A stretch of 64,000 bases of DNA, taken from positions 8,743,001 to 8,807,000 of the forward strand of contig JALJCS010000029.1 of the NCBI GenBank assembly GCA_023055355.1, in the 5' to 3' direction. This stretch comes from Agelaius tricolor. Lineage: Eukaryota; Chordata; Aves; Passeriformes; Icteridae. This document shows, piece after piece, positions 1-36,400 of the stretch (position 1 is its first letter; each line of letters opens with the position of its first letter). The position numbers and the translations under genes were made by a program. Below the pieces are notes generated by a model. It saw only the letters and a list, made by a program, of their open reading frames with translations, did not search any database and was not told where the DNA came from.

Positions 1-692
1 ATTGTCTATCTTATCAAGTTGAAATAAATACAGTTCAGATTCATTTATGGACCTGTAAATGGAGGCTGGTAGAGACAGGTAAGGCTTGAAAGTACTTTGT
101 AAACAAGGTTATGTTAACTGGATAATGAGGCATTAGACCCTAGGGTGACTGCATTGTGTAAAGGGCATGAAGAGTCATTGTTGGCTCTGTGAAGGTGAAA
201 GAGAGAATCTGTCCTCACCTGACCCTCGAGACCTAATGGTCAGTGTAGCAGCTGGTCAACAAGTTGCATAGAACTAATTAGGGAGAAAGGGAGAAGAACA
301 GTGTGAATTGGAATGGGGACAGCACCAAAATGTGGCATCTACCTTGTGTTCCCCAAGGATTAATTAAGTGGTGAGTGTGTGAATGGGACATTAGCTGGAA
401 AATGTTAACACCCGTGGGAACTGGAGCAGTTGAGGCACTCACCTTCCTGCTTAATTCAGTTGCTCATTACCTCAGTGCATGGCTCAGAAGTGGCATTGAA
501 ACAGGAGCTGGAATGGCCAGTGTCAGAAAATCTAGCAGGTTCTTCTGCTACACCCAGCCCTTGCGTGGACCGAGCAAAGAGCTGCCCTGTCCACTAAACC
601 AGAGGCTTCTAAGTGCAGAGGGAGAAAGGAAGGAGGCTAGAAGCAAGATGCTCTGAAGGCTTTTGCTGATGCTGCTGCTTTCTGTCTGGCAG
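1..692 (+). other. VPS11: Intronic sequence of VPS11 (5' part of window)
   Basis: No exon of a recognisable family is seen here. Because the exon at 693 is the C-terminal VPS11 exon with a normal acceptor (tctggcag), this stretch is read as the last VPS11 intron. That is inference; the rest of the gene lies outside the window. Confidence 0.6.
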
Positions 693-857
693 CTCAAGTG
701 TTCAAATGATGGCTTCTCAGTCGTTGCTGACTACTTTGGTCGCGGCGTCTTCAATAAGCTCACTCTGATCACGGACTTGCCCTCGGGAAAGACCGCTACA
801 ACGATCGAGGCTGGCCTGCAGCGGGAGCTGCTTATCCACACCAAGCGCAGTACCTGA
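693..857 (+). CDS. VPS11: VPS11 final coding exon (partial gene)
   Basis: This is the C-terminal exon of the VPS11 subunit shared by the HOPS and CORVET tethering complexes, which act on endosomes and lysosomes. The exon follows a polypyrimidine/AG acceptor ending at 692 and encodes 54 residues to a stop at 855-857. It includes the family-typical stretch CSNDGFSVVADYFGRGVFNK and the tail around LEAGLQRELL, matching the known vertebrate C-terminus closely. The RING domain that normally precedes it is in exons outside the window. The stop is followed after about 90 bp by a poly(A) signal, so this is the true 3' end of the gene. HMBS starts about 290 bp downstream on the same strand. Assignment rests on recalled family sequence. 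Confidence 0.93.
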   Translation, partial: LKCSNDGFSVVADYFGRGVFNKLTLITDLPSGKTATTIEAGLQRELLIHTKRST

Positions 858-948
858 CTCCAGGCCCTGTCCACACGCCCTCTCGTGTTGTACGGGGTCC
901 CCCGTTGTGTCCTCGGCCCCCTGTATTTGGCTTCCCCCCTTGGCCCCC

Positions 949-954
949 AATAAA
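949..954 (+). terminator. VPS11: VPS11 poly(A) signal AATAAA
   Basis: Canonical AATAAA 92 bases after the VPS11 stop codon. Cleavage would fall at about 965-980, immediately before the GC-rich HMBS promoter, so the two same-strand genes are packed tightly. Confidence 0.8.
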
Positions 955-959
955 GCAGC

Positions 960-1150
960 GTGGTCGGGCAGTGCCGCAGCGCGGCCCTCACTGACCGGCC
1001 CGGCCGGGCGGCGCTCCGGGAGGGCGGGGAGAGGGGCGGGGCCTCTGGGTGGGCGGGGGGCGGGGCTGCTCACGTGGTAGGGCAGCAGGGGCGCGGCCGC
1101 CGGTCACGTGGGGGGGGGGCGGGGCTGCGCGGCGCCGAGGGCCGGAGGTC
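960..1150 (+). promoter_or_regulatory. HMBS: HMBS CpG-island promoter with two CACGTG E-boxes
   Basis: A GC-rich, TATA-less stretch with GGGGCGGGG boxes (about 1034-1066) and two CACGTG sites at 1071-1076 and 1105-1110, 40-80 bases before the HMBS ATG. This fits a housekeeping promoter of USF/TFE-type and Sp1-type sites. The transcription start itself cannot be placed from sequence. Confidence 0.7.
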
Positions 1151-10620
<9,470 letters not shown>

Positions 10621-10873
10621 ACCTGGGGTGTGGCCAAGAGGAGTGCTACAACTCTATGCAGCTACATAATGATCCTCTGGAGGGATTTATTTCAACATTC
10701 ACACCAGTCTTACCTGATGTTTGGGTGCAAAAAACCTGAAATATGAAGTTAATTTGAGTAGTTTCTGCTCTTCAGAGTTTTCACCCCTCTACACATTTCT
10801 CTAAATTGTTAAGCATCTCCATGAAGTATTGTCAACAACTTCTGTAGCTAGAGAGCTAAAAAAAAAAATTTAA

Positions 10874-10879
10874 AATAAA
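10874..10879 (+). terminator. HMBS: HMBS proximal poly(A) signal AATAAA
   Basis: AATAAA about 255 bases after the HMBS stop, just after an A-rich tract. A second + strand AATAAA at 11458-11463 could serve a longer transcript. Confidence 0.65.
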
Positions 10880-11171
10880 AGCCTTTAAGTGTTCAGTTCC
10901 ATTTAGGAGCAAAGTGACCATTGGGTTATAATTGGATACACAACTGTGCTGGTACTAAAATGCTGTACTGTGCTGAGTGCTTTTGGGAGGCATTATTTGG
11001 GCCTTTTCACTCACTGGATCACTGAAGGCTCCCGTTAGGTTCCTGATACCGTGTTCCTTATAGTAAAGTAGCAGAGATACTACGTCCACCCTTGGCCTTA
11101 GTGAAGGTAAATTGAGTTATCAGGTAGATGCCTGTGATACACTAGTCAATTGGCTAGTATTAGATTGATAC

Positions 11172-11199
11172 TATATATATATATATATATATATATATT
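11172..11199. repeat. (TA)n microsatellite
   Basis: About 14 uninterrupted TA dinucleotides in the space between the convergent HMBS and H2AX genes. Confidence 0.95.
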
Positions 11200-11457
11200 A
11201 GCTATACTAGCTGGATGGGCTAGTATTAAATGAGGGGGTGGACAGCCATTTTGATTTCCCTTGTATGTTTGTCCACAAGTCATGAGAGCCAGTTAGCTAG
11301 ACTTGCCGGCGAAGGGGGAGCTGAAGCAGAAGCCCAAATTCCAGATACTGTGGCTTCCTGCACTTGCTACTATGTCAGCATCCTCTGAGCAGGGTTTGAT
11401 TGTTACAGTGCCTTACAGAAACACTGTAACGGCACCGTGTTGGGGTGCTGTTTCGTA

Positions 11458-11482
11458 AATAAAGCAGTTTTATAGTTTTATT
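11458..11482. terminator. Facing poly(A) signals of HMBS (+) and H2AX (-)
   Basis: AATAAA on the + strand at 11458-11463 and AATAAA on the - strand (tttatt at 11477-11482) lie within 25 bp. The first could end a long HMBS transcript; the second could end the polyadenylated form of H2AX mRNA, about 250 bases after the H2AX stop. Use of either is inferred. Confidence 0.5.
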
Positions 11483-11662
11483 TTCTAGGCAACGTCCACT
11501 TAATGCACCAGAGGTGGGTAAGAGTTAAAATAACGGGTCCTTATGGAGCAGCTCTCACGCTCAGTTTTTGACTGGTCCCGGGCCGCTTCTCTCCCCCCCA
11601 CCCCCGCCTCCCCGCAGCCACGGCTGGCCGCGCCTCTCGTCCCCCTCTCTCCTCCGCGGATC

Positions 11663-11673
11663 ACAGCTCTCCC
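11663..11673 (-). promoter_or_regulatory. H2AX: Histone downstream element (U7 snRNA target)
   Basis: On the minus strand this reads GGGAGAGCTGT, close to the purine-rich histone downstream element, and it begins 15 bases past the stem-loop. That spacing is what U7 snRNP pairing requires. Confidence 0.65.
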
Positions 11674-11688
11674 GGTGAGCAATGGGGT

Positions 11689-11704
11689 GGCCCTGAAAAG
11701 GGCC
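11689..11704 (-). terminator. H2AX: Histone mRNA 3' stem-loop
   Basis: On the minus strand: GGCCCTTTTCAGGGCC, a six-base-pair stem with a TTTC loop. It fits the replication-dependent histone 3'-end hairpin bound by SLBP and lies about 30 bases after the H2AX stop. Confidence 0.88.
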
Positions 11705-11733
11705 TTTGAGTTGGGCCGGGAGGGCCGGCCGGC

Positions 11734-12135
11734 CTAGTACTCCTGCGACTGCTGCCCACTGCCCCTCTTGCTGGTCTTCTTGGGCAGCAGAACGGCCTGA
11801 ATGTTGGGCAGGACGCCGCCCTGAGCGATAGTAACGCCGCCCAACAGCTTGTTGAGCTCCTCGTCGTTGCGCACCGCTAGTTGCAGGTGACGGGGGATGA
11901 TGCGCGTCTTCTTGTTGTCGCGTGCCGCGTTGCCCGCGAGCTCCAGGATCTCAGCGGTCAGGTACTCGAGCACGGCCGCCAGATAGACGGGCGCACCAGC
12001 TCCCACCCGCTCCGCGTAGTGCCCGCGCCGCAGCAGTCGGTGAACGCGCCCTACCGGGAACTGCAGCCCAGCCCGGGACGAGCGAGACTTGGCCTTAGCA
12101 CGGGCCTTACCGCCGCTCTTGCCACGGCCGGACAT
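11734..12135 (-). CDS. H2AX: Histone H2A.X, intronless
   Basis: A 133-aa H2A with the usual core: N-terminal [20 protein letters not shown], the [15 protein letters not shown] loop/helix, the acidic-patch region around [14 protein letters not shown], and [19 protein letters not shown]. The C-terminus ends in SQEY, the H2A.X signature; Ser130 is the damage-kinase (ATM/ATR/DNA-PK) site equal to human Ser139. The tail between the core and SQEY is about ten residues shorter than in human H2A.X (143 aa). The single exon, TATA box, CCAAT boxes and 3' stem-loop fit a replication-type histone gene, and a downstream poly(A) signal may allow a second mRNA form. It converges on HMBS, as in mammals. Confidence 0.97.
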   Translation of the reverse strand: MSGRGKSGGKARAKAKSRSSRAGLQFPVGRVHRLLRRGHYAERVGAGAPVYLAAVLEYLTAEILELAGNAARDNKKTRIIPRHLQLAVRNDEELNKLLGGVTIAQGGVLPNIQAVLLPKKTSKRGSGQQSQEY

Positions 12136-12179
12136 GGCGTCTCACTCCGCTGCTGAACCGATGCGACAGGAGGTGCCGC

Positions 12180-12460
12180 GCTCGGGATTTTTATAACCTC
12201 CCGCCAAGTAGGGTCCAGCTCATTGGACAGCGCCACCGCCCCTAGCTATTGGTGCGTTTGCCGGAAGAAGCTTTTTGCTGACTGGTCGCTTGTGTGATAC
12301 CAGCGCGCTTGCTCTGAATGTGTTGGCCGCGGGTTCCGACCAATCAGCGAGCGAGGCGCCAAATTTAAACCACGCCGAGGCTATCGGTGGGGCGCTGTCG
12401 CCGGCCTCAGCGAGCATGCGCGGTGCCGGCCCGCCCACTGCGGGGGGACGCCAATCCCAC
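12180..12460 (-). promoter_or_regulatory. H2AX: H2AX promoter: TATA box and CCAAT boxes
   Basis: On the minus strand: TATAAAA at 12189-12195, 54 bases upstream of the ATG, and CCAAT at 12222-12226 and 12248-12252. CCAAT also occurs on the plus strand at 12340-12344 and 12451-12455. The paired, opposed CCAAT boxes are typical of cell-cycle histone promoters (NF-Y). An NRF1-like GCATGCGC lies at about 12414. Confidence 0.8.
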
Positions 12461-12559
12461 AGAGCGCTTCGTGCCGCCCGGTCAGGCGCACGGTGCTTTA
12501 TGAGGGCTGGAGTCAGTCCCTGGGCCTGGTTCCTTGTCTGGGCCTGGCTTCCACTCAGA

Positions 12560-14618
12560 GCGAGGTAGAGGGGCTCCCGGGGTGCCTACAGACTGAGAGG
12601 TATCCCTGTCTGTAGAGCCATTTGCGTTAGGGCGGCACATGGGGGGAAGAGCAGTTAGGGATGTGAAAAAGCCTACCATGAAATCCTTTTTAGGGAATTC
12701 TGGGAATGCGTGAGATATGAGTTTCTAATATGGCTATATTAAAAGAAGCACCAAAGGAGAGTGAGGAGTCAAAGTGGATGAGGAGAAAAAAACCCCATGG
12801 GAACATTGAAGGAAAAATAAAAGTGAAGGAAGTGGTAATGTTTTAAAATGTTGCTGATCAGTAAGAATTATCTCTGCAGTCTGTGCTGTCTTACTTAACC
12901 CATCTGTTATGTATGTTTTTTTCCCCCAGAGTGAGCAGACTGTCTATGCTGTGTGTCTCTGGAGGTCTTAAGTGCCAGCAACTGGTGTTAGGACACAGAT
13001 CAGGGCAGCCTGTGGTTCCAGCAAATGGAAAGACTTCAGCACATGCAAGGAGGGGCCAGGGCTAGGTGGAATGCAAGCGCGTGCGATCCCTAGCAAAGGA
13101 GCCAGACTAGAGCAAGTAGGAGAATGGGCTTTGGAGCCCAGGACCAGGTACAGGTCTGCAGGTACGGATGCTTACTGGAGGTAGGGCTAAGCCAGTCTAC
13201 TGGGGAAAATGGGGTGGCTGCCTGAGAAATACCTATTGGAAGGCCACATACCTAGATCAGCTAGCAGGGAGATTCTCTGTTCATACGCCCTGATGCCAGG
13301 AAATCCAGCAGCTGGTTACTGGACAGACTGTTTAAGGCCAGGTACTGAATGATTTCATGATGTTTGTGTGTATGTGTTAATGAATATACTGTATTAGCAG
13401 ACTTACAAACTGATTGGCTGGAGAAGAGGATTCAGCCACGCATACCATTTGTACTTGAGTGCTGTGTGTTTTCTGTGTTGATCAGTGCTGCTGGACACAG
13501 GCATTTTTGCCTTCTGGTAATACATTCCAATGTTACTAGCTGGACTTGGGTGTGGGGAGGTCCGGTGCCCTTGCATCTACTGGGGTACTGGACCTGGCAA
13601 TTTCTTCCCTTAGCCATCTCAGCATCCCGGTTTCTGCTGTTGCATTATTTCACTTTCACTACCACTGCACTTGCAGTGGTATATAACTATATAACCTGGT
13701 ACTCCAATGCCTGTTCTATGTTTTTCTGTCAGGTAGGTAGCAATTCTGCGTTGAACTATGATGCTACATACTGCTCTATAAATAATTATATGTATTTGAA
13801 GAAAAGGGACTGGCAGTCAGCAGTTTTAGTTCCGCATTAATAAAAGGATCTTATTGATGCCCTGTTAAAACAAGGACATGGTGATCCTTTTTCTGCTAGT
13901 TTGTTTCAGGCATGTCCTCTTCCAGGGAGGAAGGCAGATGATAAAGGTATTCAGAATTAAAAGCTCATCAGCAGGAACATTCCCAGTAGCCATAAAAAAA
14001 GAGGGAGTGTCCACTGCAGAAATGATCAGCTGCCTAACAGGGTAGAAAGCTAGAGATGGATCATACAACCTAGTTTCACTGCATATCAATGTTGTCAAGG
14101 CAAACCACTGCAGGGGAAAGGGTACCATGAATTATTTTATTCTTGGAGCACTCTGAGTTTTGAGTATGGGTTATAACATGTCATTCTATGTCCATGGACC
14201 AAAAACAGGATTGGAGAAGCCAGGAATGGAGTCTGGTTTACTTATTCTGCTCACAGAAATTAAAGTTGCTGTTTTCTCTCTTGGTGAACAGTAATGTCTT
14301 TGTTAGATGTATAGAGATTACACCTTTCCCACTTTCCCTAAGTGCTGTCATTTGCTTCCCCTCTAAAAAGTATTCCTAGTAACAATGATGTCCAAGTAGC
14401 AGTGAATCTTTTCTATCACAGAATTGGACAAAAGCCTTTGGTGCACAAAGAACATCCTGGTTCAAAACTAGCCCACGCAAAGCAGTTGCTTGTGTTTTGA
14501 CAGGTATTCTGAGGTTCCCAGAGGGCGGGAGCAACATCAGTTGAATCATCAGTTGGTCAAGCAACTGGATAAAATGGACTGGCAGGTAGAACTCTTTCCC
14601 TCGCTCCTGACAGTCCAG
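12560..14618. other. H2AX-DPAGT1 intergenic / DPAGT1 3' flank
   Basis: No exon of a known family was recognised. On the minus strand an AATAAA (tttatt at 14136-14141) lies about 480 bases after the DPAGT1 stop and is the best candidate 3' end for that gene. The remainder looks like ordinary intergenic sequence. Confidence 0.5.
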
Positions 14619-19260
<4,642 letters not shown>

Positions 19261-20877
19261 GGCCGCGGCGGGCGCTGCCCCTGCCAAGGGCGCGGAGCGA
19301 GGCCGGGCGGGGGCGCTGCCCACCGCCTTCCCGGCCGAGCGTTACGCGGGCGGCGCCGGATGCGCGGGGCCCTCGCGGTCTATCGGGGGCGGGGGCGCCA
19401 TCTTTGGCCCTGGCATGAGCCTCCTGCCGGCACGGAGCTCTGCTTGCACGACGGCCGGGATCAGTAGCGGTTTCCGCCGCGCTGAGGGTGTATGGAGGGG
19501 CCTGTCCCCGGTGCTAAGGTTCGCGGTGCTTCTCCTCCTCCGCGAGGTTTCTCCGAAACTCTGCGCCGGGAGCAGCACTCGCCCGGGGACGGCCCAGTCA
19601 CAGACTCCGCCCCGCAATGCCCACAACCGCCATGGCCACCTTGCCCCCCGCCCCCGATTCATAGGTACGTCACTTCCTCCCATGCGGGATGTGAGTGAGC
19701 CCCAGTGGAGGGCGGGCAGCCGGGACCGCCTTTTGCCCAGGTCTGGGAAGCCGCGCTTGCGGGCGAGCCCCGGCCAGCGCAGTCACCGCCGGCCGGCGGG
19801 GTGGCGAGCCGTGTTACCGGGGTGCAGAATGCGCGAGATCGGAAAAGTGAGCGGCCGTTGGGTTCGTTTCCCCACGTGTTTCCTCAGATGTCGGGAAAAT
19901 TCAGTAAAATACCTTACTGGAGATTTTTGATTGTCAGGAAATCTGTAACTGCTGAAGGGCCCTCGGGGCTGGGGAGGGGAAGGTAGGATAGGCTCAGTGT
20001 CCATTCACTGTTCTGTTTGTTCAGGTGTCAGTCGATGAGCAGAGGGGGAGACGCAGCAGAAAGTCCGGCAGCAGTAAGAAGAACTTTTACGTACCCTGCA
20101 GCTGTATGGCAACCTGAAATGGTTTCTGATGGCTTTATCTGATTTTTCTGATGGCTTTATGGCCACCTAAGGAGCTGCTGCTGTGTTGAGAGGCCACCTC
20201 TGCTCTGCTGTCTGTTACACATATACAAAAGTGATTTTGTAAACTTTAAATCATCTTTGAGGCGGGCACACGGTACTGCCGGGGAGGAAAGCACAGCACA
20301 GAGGTGCAGGGGAGCCTGTCTGGCCAGAGGCCGCTGCTACTTTGGGTTGGGACTGTCGGGAGGCGATTAAAACTCGTGTTACTTGCCCTTTACGGCGAGA
20401 GTGGCACAATCGCGAGCAGACGAACGGAAAGGTTCTGCGGTGCTGCTGTGTCCTGCGTGCCTGGTGGGAACGGTGTAGTGACTCCCATCAGAAAAGAACG
20501 TGACGTGGAGAAAAGCGTCGCTAATCGAAACTCGGAAAGCCGGTGGGGACTTGAGCTTTCAGATTGCGGCTGTGCTCCTATTTCATTCCCCCAGAAGAGA
20601 AGACTCGCGGCAGCAGCCGTGAGTTTTCCGGGCCGTTCAGGCCCGGCAGGCCCGGGGCGGAGCAGCGGGCGGGGTGTGCGCCGCGGCTCGGGCGGCGCCG
20701 CCGGGCCGCGGGGGGCGCGCGCGCTCCGCCGCGCCGGAAGGAAAGAGGCGGCGGCGGGTGCGCGTGCGGTGCCGCGGGGGTGCGGCGGGGCCACGTGCAC
20801 CCGGTGCCGCGAGCGGGGCAGCGCCGCGGCCCGCTCGCCATGCCCGCCGCGCTGCCGTGAGCCCCGCGCTCTGTGCC
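19261..20877. promoter_or_regulatory. CpG-rich divergent promoter region between DPAGT1 and C2CD2L
   Basis: The ends near both genes are very CpG-rich (about 19261-19800 and 20600-20877) with a more ordinary middle. A YY1-type GCCATCTTT lies at 19397-19405, about 140 bases upstream of the DPAGT1 start. No TATA box is seen for either gene. Long open frames here (for example 19124-19930 and 20304-21254 on +) follow from the GC content and were not taken as genes. Confidence 0.65.
20840..20860 (+). other. C2CD2L: Six-codon upstream ORF in C2CD2L 5' leader
   Basis: ATG in good context (gccATGcc) encoding MPAALP then TGA, ending 17 bases before the C2CD2L start. If transcribed, it could dampen translation of the main ORF. 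Confidence 0.5.
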
Positions 20878-33484
<12,607 letters not shown>

Positions 33485-36400
33485 AGGAGGGAGAAGCCCA
33501 TTGGAAAGATTTCTCAGAGATTGTTTTCTAGTCTCTTGTCTTCCCACTCCATGGTATCTGTGACTTGCAGTCCAGTTCTTTCCAACCTTGGCTGAGGGAA
33601 GACACCCCAGTGCTTTATGCCGTTTGGGGAGCGGAGGTGGCAAACCCGGGACTTAGGTTGTTTGGCTGCCTTGGCTTAGCCTTCTCTGCTTGTTGCACCC
33701 TACTGTGCTCTCCCAGAAAATCCAGGTGGCATGCTAATCCCCCTGGGGGTTCCAGGAACTGTAGAAATGACTCCGTGTGTGTCATCAGGTGCCTCATGGA
33801 AACGGGGGGCAGGTCTCTCAAGTGGCAACCTTCAGAGTTAAAATCAAGAAACTACTGGGTTAGCTACAGGGCCAAGAAGTGTGAGATGTAGCCTCATTCA
33901 GGTCTTCTAGTGACAGAGAATGATGCAGTCACTGATGATCTAAACGCTGCTATTGCTTGTGCTCGGTGCAGAGGCTGTAACTTGAGGTGTGCTGCGGGGT
34001 GATGTGTTCCTGAGCTGTGAGCTCTCAGAAGACAGCTGTCAGCTGTCAGAGTTGTGGTCCTCCATCTGGCTCTGCCATTGGAACAGTGTCTGGTTCAGAC
34101 AGCTCTGAGGAACCCCTGTTTTCTGTGCTCTGTTGGTGAAGGAAGAAGTCTCTAAGAAGAAGGAAGTTTTAACTACTGTATAAGTTTTCATAGAAGCCTG
34201 AGCCTTCGCAAGAATGCCCGGTCAGTGCTGTCGGTTCTGCCACCCTGTGCAGCCACCCCGTGACACAACGCTCCTTCCACATCTGTGTTCTTGAACAGGG
34301 AAGGGCATGTACTGAATGCACACACCAGCTATTGTATGAGCAGATCCCTTAGTCTTGGGGGTTATTGGGGATGTTGCCAAAGGGCTGCCAGGCTGTCTTC
34401 CAGACCTGCCGAGTGTCCAGTCTCGTGCTGTCATGGCTCTCATGCCAAGGACTGGCACCATGCTGGGGATGGATGGCAAGGAATGTAGTGAAGGGCAGTC
34501 TAATGGGGAGCCTGAAGGGGCTTGCACATGGCAGAAAGAGGCAAGAGTTTACATATTGTCACTGATGGGTTTCCTTTAGTAGAGGGAATCTTTCTGGATT
34601 GTATTTGGTATTTCCTTTCTTCTCGCAAACACGGTCCCCTCTGTTCAAACAGAGGACATTTCTGCAGCAGGTACTTGCAGAGAGGGAGAAGTGTGCAGGG
34701 GAAAATAAAATCCCTGTGCAGGAGGAGACTGTCCTTCTAGAGAAACAGTTGTCCGGTCTCCTGGCCCATACACGTTTTATCTATAATATTCCCAGAAGTT
34801 TCCTTCAGATAGCACATAACAATGCTCTTTGGAGATACACTCATGTCCTGTCAACATGCCTGGTTTGAGAGACACCTCCTGCTATCCTGTGGGTTGTTGA
34901 GCTAAGGAGGTAGGACAGAGGGGAGGAAAAACCTCATGGAAGAGCTATTTCCCAGGCCTGACTGGATTCTCTAGTTCTGCTCTTCCATCAGAGTATCTCC
35001 TGTGGTAGTGTCTGCTGCCCTTCCATGTACAGGATGCTGCCAACTGAAAAAGCAGTTCTCTTGATGGCGCAGGTTAAATGTGTTTCTTGAAAGGACAAAC
35101 CCTGACTTGCTGATACTGCTGCCGTGTGCCATTTCCAAGGACCAGAACGTGTTTGGTGTGCTGCAGCAAAAGGATTTACGGGTGGCTGTTTCTTGCGAAT
35201 TTGTACAGGTGGGGAAGGCCAGAGTTTCCAAGGGTTGTAACTGAAAGTGCCTGTGTGTGCTAGCAGGAGGGACTCCTGGCTGTTTTTCCTGCTGATTCCT
35301 CACATGATTGGGCATGTATGAATCTGAAAAATCGTATTGGTTCAGCTGGCTGACCAGGAATCTCTACGTCTGTTTTGGTCTGTGAGTCTTTGTTGTTCTC
35401 AAACTCTGTCATATCTTTTATCCTTTGTTTCTTTGTCCCTTGTCCGCATAGCACTGTGGCTTTGTTTGCACTTCCATGCACTATGGATGCCAGAGAACTC
35501 GCTGTTTCTCACTGAGAATGATTTTCCTTGATGTCAGTGACTGGTTTGCACTACAGTGCCATTAGAACTTGGTCATCTGTAGCTTGCCTATAGCAATCCA
35601 GCCACCGATTTCACATCACCTTCTTTTGCTGGGTTGGTGCCGTGTGGTGCTGTCACATGCGGTCTGACGCACCCTTGTTCTCAAAGTCTCGGAGCTTGGT
35701 TTTTGGATTTTATTTATTCATTAGGACACCATCTCAAGGTACTAAACCATGAAGATTTGAATCCAGACAGCACCACTTCTCTGGCAGGAGACTGTGAAGC
35801 CTTGCACTAGAAATGCTGGTTTGAGCAGAAGATCCTATGGCATTTCAGTTGTAGGTTAGTCAAGGACCTACCATGAGTCTCATTTGCTAGTCCTGTGTTC
35901 TTTTCTTTAAACTGTAAGAGCTTGAGCTGTCTTGGTGTGGAGCGGCTGGAGGTGAACACCGTTCACCGTTCTTCGGAATCGGGGATCTGAGGCTCATGTA
36001 CACAAAGGAGGACTGTGAGGGCTTGCCAACGTTGTCCTTGTCACTGTAGACTGGAGGCAGAAAAGGCAAGGTTTCTGTCTGACAAACACATACCTAGATT
36101 CTTGACCAGCATATTTTGGTCCGGCTTGTAGGAGGAGGTGATAGGAAAGGGAGTTAAACAGAAGCTCAAGCTACTCACTGGCCTTGGGGACCCTTTCTAG
36201 CTATGTTAAATGGGCAGTTCCTGTCATACATCTGTGGCTTTCCTGTTTTGTTCCTGGTTTGTTGGCTCCAGGCTATGCCTGCCAGTGACTTGCAGAGATA
36301 CAGTTTTTGATTTTGAACTTGATGTGGCGGAAGACATCTGGACTGTGTTTGGCCAAGCGAATGGTACATGGGAAGCATGCCGGTAGGGGCATATCTTCCC

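Noticed and set aside
13364..13840. 158-codon plus-strand open frame between H2AX and DPAGT1
   Set aside because: No recognisable family, no acceptor/donor context, and hydrophobic composition typical of T-rich intergenic DNA.
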